The translations under genes and the position numbers were made by a program. Source: JBNKEI01 sp050288705 (GTDB lineage: Bacteria > Myxococcota > Myxococcia > Myxococcales > UBA5297). From it: a DNA stretch of 42,680 bases. The notes beneath the pieces are model-generated. The model had not been told where the DNA came from and made no database searches. It saw nothing but the letters and a program-made list of their open reading frames with translations. Location: NCBI GenBank assembly GCA_050288705.1, contig JBNKEI010000015.1:1-42680 (forward strand), in the 5' to 3' direction. Positions 1 through 7,757 of this stretch are shown piece by piece (position 1 is the stretch's first letter; every line of letters starts with the position of its first letter).

Positions 1-270
1 CGCGAACATTGGAATATTGAAATTGGCCTCCATTGGTCATTAGACGTTAGTTTCCGAGAAGATCTAAATCAGGTTCGAATCGGTTATGCCGCCAAGAACT
101 TGGCCACCGTCAGACGCATTGCGCTTAATTTATTGAAACAAGAAACCAACATTAAAAAGGGAATTAGCTGCAAGCGCAAAAAAGCAGGATGGGACCGTGC
201 TTACTTACTAAAAATTTTGGCAAGTACAGGTGATATGAAAACCGCTACGAGTTTATCGAAACAAAAATGA
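1..270 (+). CDS. ISAs1-family transposase, C-terminal part (partial)
   Basis: The open frame runs in from the left edge and stops at TGA 268-270, leaving 89 residues. It reads REHWNIEIGLHWSLDVSF, then a D-L-N-Q-V-R-I-G-Y-A-A-K-N-L-A run, then RRIALNLLKQE, then KR..AGWDRAYLLKIL. This is the conserved end of ISAs1/H-repeat transposases, including the downstream part of the DDE catalytic core. These enzymes cut and join the ends of their own insertion sequence. The visible part has no stop or frameshift, so activity cannot be judged without the missing 5' part. It opens a stretch of mobile and decayed DNA that continues to about 3300. Confidence 0.85.
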   Translation, partial: REHWNIEIGLHWSLDVSFREDLNQVRIGYAAKNLATVRRIALNLLKQETNIKKGISCKRKKAGWDRAYLLKILASTGDMKTATSLSKQK

Positions 271-593
271 GTGCGATTGCCATGTTTTGGAAAGCCATCG
301 TTGCCTCTTATCCAGGCGCGGTGGTTAGAGGGGCAAGGGTGTTAGCCGCACCTTTTGCTCCTCGCTAATTTTCCGCTTGCCGCACTTTCAAACGGAAACA
401 AAAAGAGAGCCTAGTATGCGAATTCGCACACGTCAAGTCTGTTACGCGAGAATTTATTCGTCTGAATCTTGTAGATTTCCAATGGCTTTTCTAAGGCGGG
501 AAACCTTCTGTCTCATTACTTGCATTTGATCGGACATTTTATCGAGTCGATTTTGAAATTCCTTAAACCTGGCGTTTAAGTCCGTATTTGTAT
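271..593. other. Intergenic remnant region with a short coiled-coil reading frame
   Basis: No complete gene is visible. On the minus strand a short frame ending at 454-456 encodes about 55 residues (D-L-N-A-R-F-K-E-F-Q-N-R-L-D-K, then MSDQMQVMRQKVSRLRKAIG). It looks like a heptad-type helix with an internal ATG and no convincing ribosome site. It overlaps the 3' end of the decayed mazF and is probably a fragment of a lost gene. A perfect 12-bp palindrome (TGCGAATTCGCA) lies at 417-428 and may belong to the end of the ISAs1 element; no second terminal repeat can be checked here. Confidence 0.4.
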
Positions 594-853
594 TTACACT
601 ATTATTCGCTTTTGAATGTATTTTTTAGATGCCCAAACATGACCAGCAGAAAATCCATTTGTTTTAATGCCAGTAATCGGGACGGCAAACCCGATGCGAC
701 CGGCAAAGTCGCCGCCATTGGTAATGGGGCAAATAACCGGTAATTTCATTGCCGCGTTGAACTCATGGAGACACGATCAAGACTAGACGGCTTCCTTTCT
801 GCTCGTTCCCTTGCGGGATCAAGGTTTACCAAATAGATGTCTCCCCTGTTCAT
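594..853 (-). pseudogene. mazF: Decayed MazF/ChpB-type mRNA endonuclease toxin
   Basis: From an ATG at 851-853 the frame reads MNRGDIYLVNLDPARERAERKP, the classic MazF start (GDIW.V.LDPT.G.E...RP). It then falls out of frame: LVLIVSP continues in a second frame and EFNAAMKLPVICPITNGG, FAGRIGFAVPI and GIKTNGF in a third. At least two indels are therefore needed. After KTNGF the sequence no longer looks like MazF, so the 3' end has also been replaced. The start overlaps the stop of the decayed antitoxin as ATGA, the usual operon junction. The family cleaves single-stranded RNA at short motifs. This copy cannot make the toxin. Confidence 0.8.
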
Positions 854-1053
854 ATCAGTTCGTCGCCTACGGCTGGTGCATCGACCTATTCGCGGTCTTC
901 ATTCGATTGCGGTGGTGAGTAGTCGGACGCGCTTAGAAGCTCTGCGAGCGTGTAATGAAGCCGGGGCTTTCGATCGACTACTAAGCGGCCATCCGAGACG
1001 GCGACTCCTACCGTAGCCCCAACTTGCAAATACAAAAATCGCGGCGTATTCAT
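850..1053 (-). pseudogene. mazE: Decayed MazE-type antitoxin
   Basis: The frame reads LQVGATVGVAVSDGRLVV, then RKPRLHYTLAELLSASD, then EDRE-stop-VDAPAVGDELI. This is the MazE C-terminal half, whose consensus contains DREWLDAPPVG. An amber codon (TAG, plus-strand 886-888) stands where Trp (TGG) is expected, so one base change broke the gene. The N-terminal SpoVT/AbrB-like half is shortened: only MNTPRFLY precedes it, and the neighbouring gene ends 15 bases upstream. The stop overlaps the mazF start, so the pair was an ordinary mazEF operon before decay. Confidence 0.8.
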
Positions 1054-1068
1054 AACTTTCAATACCAG

Positions 1069-1473
1069 TTACAATTTTTCAATTGATTCGATAATTTTTT
1101 TGCCTGTTTCGACAATTTTTTGTTTTGCTCCGTTTATAACTTCATCACACTTTGCTTTTCCGTCATCTAGCACATCAAAGACCTTATCAACTCCTTGGTT
1201 GATTGTATCCTTTGTGCTCTGTCTCCATGAAGGCTTGGGGGGAGGAGGAGTTTCGTCAGAAGGAGTTTCTTCTGACGGGCCGGGGTTCCCACTGTCTTCA
1301 AGCATAAACTGACTTTTTAGCAATTTTAAACTATGGTCTTGAAACGTATTGCAGGATTGTTTCTTCTTTGATGATTGATTTTGACTTCGAAGAGATTTAG
1401 ATGCTTTTGAACCTGAATAACTGGCAGTACTTTTTGGCGTGGCATATGATGCGTTAGCGCGATTTGTTTTCAT
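1069..1473 (-). CDS. Small Ser/Lys-rich protein with C-terminal amphipathic helix, function unknown
   Basis: The protein has 134 residues and no recognised domain. The first 50 residues are rich in Ser, Lys, Asn and Gln, including STASYSGSKASKS. A Pro/Glu-rich linker follows (SEETPSDETPPPPKPS), then a helical Lys/Glu-rich tail ending IVETGKKIIESIEKL. The ATG at 1471-1473 is preferred because AGAGGA lies nine bases upstream; an ATG at 1480-1482 would sit on top of that site. The ribosome site overlaps the 3' end of the upstream ATPase pseudogene. There is no classical signal peptide or membrane segment. Its N-terminal tract resembles that of the thioredoxin protein at 21258-21860 (STSYSGSAAKAS). 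Export by a specialised secretion system is possible but unproven. Confidence 0.55.
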   Translation of the reverse strand: MKTNRANASYATPKSTASYSGSKASKSLRSQNQSSKKKQSCNTFQDHSLKLLKSQFMLEDSGNPGPSEETPSDETPPPPKPSWRQSTKDTINQGVDKVFDVLDDGKAKCDEVINGAKQKIVETGKKIIESIEKL

Positions 1474-1474
1474 T

Positions 1475-2614
1475 TTATTCATTCCTCTTTGAACAGGACG
1501 TTGTAAATGGCTTTTGCATTCCCCAAACGGCAATGGGTTGGCCTTGATGAATCTCCTGCCGATAAAAGACCCGTTTCTGCACCGGCAAGGAGAAATCTTT
1601 GTGAAAAATCATTAGGTGCGTTTCCGCGAAATTTCCCTCTTGGTTGTGCTGCCCTCCAGTTTTGCCCTTGTTACCACCAAATTGAGCGCAACGCTGGGCA
1701 TAAGCAAAGACTTGCGCCAATCCTTGAGCAATGGTTTTTTCTAACGAATGGTGCAGAACTTTGATTTCTATGGCCGCTTTCTGTACCCCTGCGGAATGCG
1801 GCCAACGCAAATATAAATTGGTTCGACCCGTACCGAGCGCATATTCTCGTTCAATGCGCCCTTTTCCATTAATAACCCGTTGAAGAAATGCCTGAAGCAA
1901 CAATTGCGAACCGGCTTCTTGGTAGGCAAAACGACCAGCCCATGCTTCGCCATTTTCTGTGTAAAAATCTTGAAATAATTGTAGTAAATGCGACACATCC
2001 AATGTGCCATCCGAACGAATCCAATCGGGATGAAAAACGCTTTTTAAGCTTTCTTGAGTAACCCAGGTAAGCTCCCGCGGAATAATTTCTTGATAAATAG
2101 GATTAGCAATGGCAATTCCCTGCTCGGTTTGACGAATTAGTCCCAAATCGAGACCATATTGCAAATCGTCAGTAGGAATTTCTTGGAGAGCGGAGCCTGC
2201 CAGAATGGGCTGCACTACCCGCCGCACTCGGTCTTCGCGCAATTTGTCCGCCAATTGGTCAATATGGGTATCGCGCCGCAAAATAAGTGTTTCTTTGGCG
2301 CAGGCAAGGCGATTAGTTAATTGCTTTGCTGCGAAACCTGCGTGCCGGATACAACGATCGCCCACAGGCTTTTCCTTCCAGCGTGGTTTTGTGCGGTTTG
2401 CGCGATGTGCGCGACTACCGGCTGTTCTCGGCGGTGGAAAACCAGAGAATCCACTTCGTCGATAAAAAGAGCGAGCATTTCGCGCCACTAACCGACAATT
2501 TGTCGCCGCGGCAATTCTCATATTCTCCATGTCTATTCGCGACAGCGAAGAAACACAATAGTGCCACTCGGGTTTTACTGGCCCGGCGGTATTGAAGAAT
2601 CGCGGTATGCTCAT
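1475..2614 (-). pseudogene. Rearranged AAA-ATPase/PD-(D/E)XK nuclease-like protein (AAA_35 type)
   Basis: One open frame covers the locus, but only its ends read as protein. It starts MSIPRFFNTAGPVKPEWHYC, the usual opening of this ATPase family (FNTAGPV...HYC). The Walker A region is missing. A Walker B segment, MLALFIDEVDSLV, lies in another minus-strand frame at about 2441-2478. The piece that should follow (LRNLRAGYNDRP, then SVVLCGLRDVRDYRLF) is on the plus strand at about 2326-2430, so a block of about 115 bp is inverted. The frame then recovers at AKETLILRRDTHIDQLADKL and runs through ALGTGRTNLYLRWP and AIEIKVLHHSLEKTIAQGL (nuclease-like core) to the end at 1475. The family is linked to mobile elements. 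No functional ATPase can be made. Confidence 0.75.
2326..2440 (+). other. Inverted internal block of the ATPase pseudogene
   Basis: The plus strand here encodes LRNLRAGYNDRPQAFPSS and VVLCGLRDVRDYRLF. This is the sensor/second-helix portion of AAA_35 ATPases, while the matching upstream (IDEVDSLV) and downstream (LILRRDTHIDQLADKL) parts of the same protein are on the minus strand. The simplest reading is a local inversion with flanking deletions. The exact breakpoints cannot be fixed by eye. Confidence 0.65.
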
Positions 2615-2755
2615 GGCTCCCTGATGTTCTTCCATTGAGTTCAGTCTTCCAAGAAAAACTTGCGCCTTGCCATTCAGGAATTAACGTACTCTCATACACC
2701 GCCGCCCCTCCGGGGGGAACTGCTTTTTCCCAAACTAGAAAAAGAACTTGAACAG

Positions 2756-2784
2756 TTGACTTGATTTCTGCTTATATGTATCTA
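2756..2784 (+). promoter_or_regulatory. Candidate sigma-70 promoter of the IS607-type recombinase
   Basis: TTGACT (2756-2761) and TATCTA (2779-2784) are separated by 17 bases. The start codon of the recombinase remnant follows 11 bases later, so a transcript would have almost no leader. Confidence 0.35.
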
Positions 2785-2795
2785 GTACTATCCAA

Positions 2796-3287
2796 ATGGC
2801 TAGGTTGATTCCAATAGGCGAGGCTGCTGAGGTGTTGGGGGTATCGATTACAACACTGCGACGCTGGGAGACTGAAGGTAAACTAGCACCCGAACGCACT
2901 GCAGCAGGACATCGCCGTAATTTATCCAAGCTAAAGCCAGAGAGATAATTCATTCTGCTTCTGACGAGCGACGAACAGTTGGTTATGCGCGTGTGTCGAG
3001 TCACGACCAGAAAAACGACCTAGAACGCCAGAAGCAGGTTCTTGAGCTGTATTGCGCCCGGAATGGTTGGACGTTTAAGATTATTGCCGATCTTGGTTCT
3101 GGTATGAATTATTCAGAAGAAAGGCTTAAAATGATTGCTTGACGATGTTGTGGATGGTCGGATTGGACGATTAGTTATTACTCATAAAGATCGGTTATTG
3201 CGTTTTGGTGCAGAATTAGTGTTTGCAATTTGTGAAGCCAAGAATGTCGAGGTAGTAATTCTTAACCAAGGCGAAGACACAACATAA
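2796..3287 (+). pseudogene. IS607-type serine recombinase, frameshifted and truncated
   Basis: The first frame reads MARLIPIGEAAEVLGVSITT and LRRWETEGKLAPERTAAGHRR, the MerR-like DNA-binding head of IS607 TnpA. It ends early; after a one-base shift the catalytic part follows: ERRTVGYARVSSHDQKNDLE (with the nucleophile Ser), RQKQVLELYCARNGW and GSGMNYSEERLKMI. A second shift leads to DVVDGRIGRLVITHKDRLLR and FGAELVFAICEAKNVEVVIL, then stop at 3285-3287. The final helix of the family (after NQGEDTT) is absent. IS607 elements move by serine recombination and usually carry a tnpB behind this gene. No intact tnpB is seen; 3288-3400 may hold scraps of one. The element cannot be active. Confidence 0.85.
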
Positions 3288-3494
3288 TGTATAGTTAGGG
3301 AGTTTTGGGTGGGTTAGGGTACAACCAAAGCAATTATGAAACAATGTAAGTAAGCAGGGGTGCGGCGAAGCAAGCCGCAGACTTAGCGAATGTCAGGTTC
3401 TCCACACCAGCTCGTTGACTTCCATTTCTATAACATTCTAACATTTATTATAACATTGGTTGCCAGAATAGTCGGTAAAGATTGGATAAACTAT

Positions 3495-4376
3495 ATGCAG
3501 TGTCCCGACTGCGAAAATGTCATTGACACAAGCAGCCCTTCTCCATTTTGTCCTAAATGTGGATTCAAATTGGCTATATCGCCATTTCAACATGCCTTTC
3601 AGAGTGCTTATTGCTCAATTCACGCCGACCGTATTGCAGTAAAAACTTGTAGTCGCTGTGGAAGTTTCGTTTGTGAAGAATGTCTTGTTTTCCAATCTGG
3701 CGATAACCACTTATGTGCCAATTGCGCCCAACGTCATGAATCTAGCGTATCACTAGACTGGGAAAAGCGCCGAGAACTTGGCCTTTTTAAGGCTTACTGG
3801 CTGACTTCTAAGCAAATAATGTATCATCCAAATTTAGCTTTCCAGCGAGTTCGTTTTTCTAGCAACAGACTAAAAGATCCCCTCCTCTATGCCGTTTTTT
3901 CACAGATCGTAGGCATGTCGGGAACCGTAGTAATTTATGGCTTTATCTTCCTAATTGCTATGCTTGGAGCAATGTCTTCATCAAATTTTGGAGTTTACCA
4001 GGTATTAGTCGGTGTAATGGTTGTATTTTCTCTGATCGCACTTATTCCTCTATTAACCATAGCCACGATTTTTATTCATGGAGGCATAGAACACCTTCTT
4101 TTAAAGATACTAGGCGCAAAGCCAAAAAATTTTAGCACTACCGTACATGCTTATTGCTATTCCATGGCGCCAATGTTTTGGGGAGTAGTACCTATTTGCG
4201 GAGCCTATGCTTTTCCGGTTTGGCAAATTATTTGCCGTGTCTACGCTTATAGATGGCAGCACCAGACAACTGGAGGTAAATCTGCTGCCGCCATATTAAT
4301 TCCAATTGTCACGATGTGCGGGCTAGTTATGGCGCTTTATGCTTTTATAATTGCTATGACTATGTTGAAACGCTAA
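3495..4376 (+). CDS. Zinc-ribbon/B-box-like Yip1-domain membrane protein
   Basis: The protein has 293 residues. It starts MQCPDCENVIDT with a second CPKCGFKL knuckle, forming a zinc ribbon. A B-box-like segment follows with CSIHADR, CSRCGSFVCEECL and CANC (residues about 35-80). The rest is a Yip1-like membrane domain with about five hydrophobic helices between residues 125 and 290. The ATG at 3495 is chosen because it begins exactly at the zinc knuckle; an open frame extends 35 codons upstream to 3390, but that part looks random and carries a hydrophobic stretch out of context. Such fusions are common in Myxococcota-like genomes; their task is not known. It converges tail to tail with glgX, three bases apart. 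Confidence 0.75.
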   Translation: MQCPDCENVIDTSSPSPFCPKCGFKLAISPFQHAFQSAYCSIHADRIAVKTCSRCGSFVCEECLVFQSGDNHLCANCAQRHESSVSLDWEKRRELGLFKAYWLTSKQIMYHPNLAFQRVRFSSNRLKDPLLYAVFSQIVGMSGTVVIYGFIFLIAMLGAMSSSNFGVYQVLVGVMVVFSLIALIPLLTIATIFIHGGIEHLLLKILGAKPKNFSTTVHAYCYSMAPMFWGVVPICGAYAFPVWQIICRVYAYRWQHQTTGGKSAAAILIPIVTMCGLVMALYAFIIAMTMLKR

Positions 4377-4379
4377 CTC

Positions 4380-6512
4380 CTATTCCTTGTAAGAAAGACA
4401 GAATGTTACTATAGATCGAGACTCCATCCTATAAATATCGGATGGATAAAGAGGCTGATGAACTAACTTGCCAGTAGGGCTTCGCGTATCAAGCACTAAT
4501 AGCCATTGGCTGTCATTGCCTATCCCTATTGAAGGAAGCTGAAAATCCAAAGGTTCCCAATAGGAATTTAATAGAATTAAGTAGCTTTCATCGGATATGG
4601 AATTATTTCTTTCATCTCTTTCTTCGATGGCATTTCCGGCCAAAAAAGCTCCTAAGCATCGCGAATGCCATTCCCCCCAGTCTTCAGAAGTCATTTCTTT
4701 CCCGTCAGCTCTAAACCAAACCACGTCTCCCCTTGAAAAATGAATTCGTCGTCCTCTAAAAAAGCTACGCCTTCGAAACACAGGATGCTCGCGACGCATA
4801 CGAATCAACATTTTAGTGAATTCTAATAAGGCTTTTTTGGAGGCATCTAATTTCCAATTAATCCAATTTATTTCATTATCTTGGCAGAATGCATTATTGT
4901 TACCCTTTTGGGTTCTTCCTATTTCATCGCCTGCCAGAATCATGGGCACGCCCTGCGAAAGCAAAAGAGTCGCCAAAAAATTGCGTTGCTGGCGTTCGCG
5001 AAGATTTTGAACTTCCAGATCGTCAGTCTGCCCTTCTGTTCCGCAATTCCAACTCCAGTTATTATTCATTCCATCTGTATTCGTAAATCCATTCGCTTCG
5101 TTGTGTTTGTAATCGTAACTTACTAAATCGGCCAAACAAAAGCCGTCATGAGCAGTCACAAAATTAATGCTAGCATAGGGTCTTCTCCCGGTTCGTTCAT
5201 ATAAATCGCTACTACCTGCCAGGCGATAAGCCATGTTACCAATTTGTCCGCCGTCTCCTTTCCAAAATCGGCGCACGGTATCTCGATATTCTCCGTTCCA
5301 TTCAGTCCACAACACCGGAAAATTGCCAATCTGATAGCCTCCTTCTCCTAAATCCCATGGTTCGGCAATGAGCTTTACCTGTGAAATTATGGGGTCTTGA
5401 TGAATAACTTCAAAAAAAGTAGAAAGCCTTTCCACCGTATAAAGTTCTCGGGCAAAAGTTGCCGCTAAATCAAATCGAAAGCCATCAATATGCATTTCTT
5501 CCACCCAGTAACGTAAGCTATCCATTATCATTTGTAAGGTTCGCGGGTGACTCAAATTCAAACTGTTTCCGGTGCCGGAGAAATCCATGTAGTAGCGACG
5601 ATTTTCGTTAACCAAACGATAGTAGGCGACATTGTCTATTCCCCTAAAACAAAAGGTTGGCCCCAGGTGACTTCCTTCCCCGGTATGGTTATAAACTACG
5701 TCGAGAATTACTTCGATTCCTTCTCGATGAAGCGTTTTAACCATTGTTTTGAATTCATCTGCGGTCTTAAGACTATGATTGTTTTTAATTCCATATTCCA
5801 CACATGGAGCAAAAAAATTAATGCTATTATACCCCCAATAATTCGACAAACCTCGCTCTACTAAAATACGATCATGAGCAAATTGATGTACCGGCATTAG
5901 TTCCACTGCGGTAATCCCTAAAGAAAGTAGGTATTCGATAACTTCCGGTGATGCCAACCCTGCGTAGGTGCCGCGTATTTCTGGGGGTACCAGCGGATGC
6001 AGCTGAGTAAATCCTTTGACATGCAACTCATAAATAATAGTTCTATCCCAAGGTATTTTAGGCCTGGTATCTTCACCCCAAGTAAAAGCCGGATCAATTA
6101 CTACGCATTTTGGAGAAAATACCGAGCTATCCCTTTCATCTTTAGAAAGATCTTCCAGGGGGTGCCCTATTTGGTAACCGAAAAGAGCATCGTCCCACGT
6201 TATCTGCCCATCAATCGCTTTGGCGTAAGGATCACGCAACAATTTGGCAGGGTTGAAGCGATGACCTTCTTCTGGCGCATAGGGACCGTGAACTCGATAG
6301 CCGTAGCGCAGCCCTGGTCTTGCTTCGGGCAAATAGACGTGCCAAACCCGGTCGGTCTGCTCAGTCATGGAAATTCTAGTCTCTCGAACTCCGTCCTTTC
6401 CAAAAAGGCACAATTCGACTCCGGTAGCCGATTCTGAAAACAGGGCGAAGTTCACACCGGAACCATCCCAAGTGGCCCCAAGCGGAAAAGGCTGCCCAGG
6501 CCATATTTTCAT
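4380..6512 (-). CDS. glgX: Glycogen debranching enzyme GlgX (GH13 isoamylase-type)
   Basis: The protein has 710 residues, the usual GlgX length. An N-terminal CBM48 domain (PFPLGATWDGSGVNFALFS) is followed by a GH13 barrel. The conserved regions are visible: DVVYNHTGEGS, GFRFDLA with the nucleophile Asp, LIAEPWD with the acid/base Glu, and NFVTAHDGF with the third carboxylate. The enzyme cuts alpha-1,6 branches in limit dextrins made during glycogen breakdown in the cytoplasm. The ATG at 6512 follows AAGGAGAGGGGA, a strong ribosome site. It stands alone here, with no glycogen synthase or phosphorylase nearby. The upstream gene is divergent. Confidence 0.95.
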   Translation of the reverse strand: MKIWPGQPFPLGATWDGSGVNFALFSESATGVELCLFGKDGVRETRISMTEQTDRVWHVYLPEARPGLRYGYRVHGPYAPEEGHRFNPAKLLRDPYAKAIDGQITWDDALFGYQIGHPLEDLSKDERDSSVFSPKCVVIDPAFTWGEDTRPKIPWDRTIIYELHVKGFTQLHPLVPPEIRGTYAGLASPEVIEYLLSLGITAVELMPVHQFAHDRILVERGLSNYWGYNSINFFAPCVEYGIKNNHSLKTADEFKTMVKTLHREGIEVILDVVYNHTGEGSHLGPTFCFRGIDNVAYYRLVNENRRYYMDFSGTGNSLNLSHPRTLQMIMDSLRYWVEEMHIDGFRFDLAATFARELYTVERLSTFFEVIHQDPIISQVKLIAEPWDLGEGGYQIGNFPVLWTEWNGEYRDTVRRFWKGDGGQIGNMAYRLAGSSDLYERTGRRPYASINFVTAHDGFCLADLVSYDYKHNEANGFTNTDGMNNNWSWNCGTEGQTDDLEVQNLRERQQRNFLATLLLSQGVPMILAGDEIGRTQKGNNNAFCQDNEINWINWKLDASKKALLEFTKMLIRMRREHPVFRRRSFFRGRRIHFSRGDVVWFRADGKEMTSEDWGEWHSRCLGAFLAGNAIEERDERNNSISDESYLILLNSYWEPLDFQLPSIGIGNDSQWLLVLDTRSPTGKLVHQPLYPSDIYRMESRSIVTFCLSYKE

Positions 6513-6754
6513 TCCCCTCTCCTTGTCTGAGCCTTTACCGGCTCGTATTACAATTTAGTGATGCGTTGTTGGATGGGCACAACACGCTTCGCAGCATTTA
6601 CCCATTGGATAATAATGACCCACTTCTGTTTTTCGTTTTGTATTCAATATCTCGAACAAAACCACCGGACTTCCTTGGCATAAATTGTGTATTTATTAAC
6701 GACTAGGGCCAAATGGTTAATTCAACAAACCACAGCCTTACACGGAGATTAGCT

Positions 6755-7735
6755 ATGGAGGAAAGCCAAATAGCTGCCCTGCCAGCAGAGATTGCACCCT
6801 GGTTTGAATCTAATTTCGACTTAACGCCTTTCGTGGAATGCACCAAAGAAAGTCGAAAAATCGCTTCTGAAAGCGAAGCGGAACAAGCTTCTTGGCTCGC
6901 GGGCCTAATTACTGAGAAGGTGCGCAATGACCCTTCCGAACTGCCAGCATTTCCCGATTTAGCAGTACGCATTCTCCGATTTATGGAAAGCCCAAACCCT
7001 GATTTAGGTGAATTGATTAGAATAGTTCGCGCTGATGCAATGGTATCGGCTCAGATTTTGAGAACCGCTAATTCGGCTTTCTATTCACGCGGAAACAATG
7101 TGGCAACTTTTCAGGATGCCGCCATCCGTTTAGGATTGCGTGCAGTATCTAATATTGCCATTGCGGCTGCCACCCGAGCAATGCTTGATAGTCAAGAGCG
7201 CCTTTGCCTAGACCATCATGCTGATCAATGGAAACGCTTGTCAGCTTATTGTATGCACTGCGCGGCCAGTGCACGTTGGCTTTCACTGCGACTACGCAAA
7301 GGCGACCCGGAGGAAGTGTATTTGGGTGGTTTGCTACACGATATTGGAAAAGTTGTAGCTTTGCGCACCGCCGGCAAAATGATTCCCGACGGCGACTTGT
7401 CCCCTTGTATGCCATTAGTCACCTTGGAAGCTGCCTTGGAAGAAGCCCACGTCTTTTTGGGCCAAGAACTTGCTGCCAATTGGCAACTTCCTAGCCATAC
7501 ATTATATGCTTGCGCCGAACATCATGCCTACCAACCTGATGATTCTGCCAGTAACTTGGGCCTTCATCTAATTCGGGTTACTTCTTGCTTATACGAACTA
7601 CGTACCAACCCACTACATCGCTCTTCTTTGGAAGGTGAACTCTTTTGGAGCGCAATGAAGTTGGGCTTGGATCAGCAACAGCTTTTGTCACTTGCACATG
7701 AGCTTAAACAACTTGGAACAGCTTCCAGTCTATGA
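6755..7735 (+). CDS. HDOD-domain protein
   Basis: The protein has 326 residues. The HDOD signature is clear: LPAFPDLAVRILRFME, VRADAMVSAQILRTANSAFY, then GGLLHDIGKVV with the HD pair. HDOD proteins are signalling or regulatory proteins related to HD phosphohydrolases, and most lack a full metal site; several take part in chemotaxis-like or developmental signalling. The ATG at 6755 is preferred because GGAG lies nine bases upstream; an upstream ATG at 6713 has no visible site. There is no attached receiver or GGDEF domain, so its partner is unknown. It converges with the TonB receptor gene, 22 bases away. Confidence 0.85.
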   Translation: MEESQIAALPAEIAPWFESNFDLTPFVECTKESRKIASESEAEQASWLAGLITEKVRNDPSELPAFPDLAVRILRFMESPNPDLGELIRIVRADAMVSAQILRTANSAFYSRGNNVATFQDAAIRLGLRAVSNIAIAAATRAMLDSQERLCLDHHADQWKRLSAYCMHCAASARWLSLRLRKGDPEEVYLGGLLHDIGKVVALRTAGKMIPDGDLSPCMPLVTLEAALEEAHVFLGQELAANWQLPSHTLYACAEHHAYQPDDSASNLGLHLIRVTSCLYELRTNPLHRSSLEGELFWSAMKLGLDQQQLLSLAHELKQLGTASSL

Positions 7736-7757
7736 AAAAATTTACCGAATTCTCCGC

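Noticed and set aside
3288..3400. Possible TnpB remnant behind the IS607 recombinase
   Set aside because: A few residues (GAAKQAADLANVRFS) could be a transposon gene end, but no zinc-finger or catalytic motif is present, so no call was made.
6673..6690. TTGGCATAAATTGTGT ahead of the HDOD gene as a sigma-54 promoter
   Set aside because: The -12 GC is absent (GT instead) and the -24 block is incomplete.
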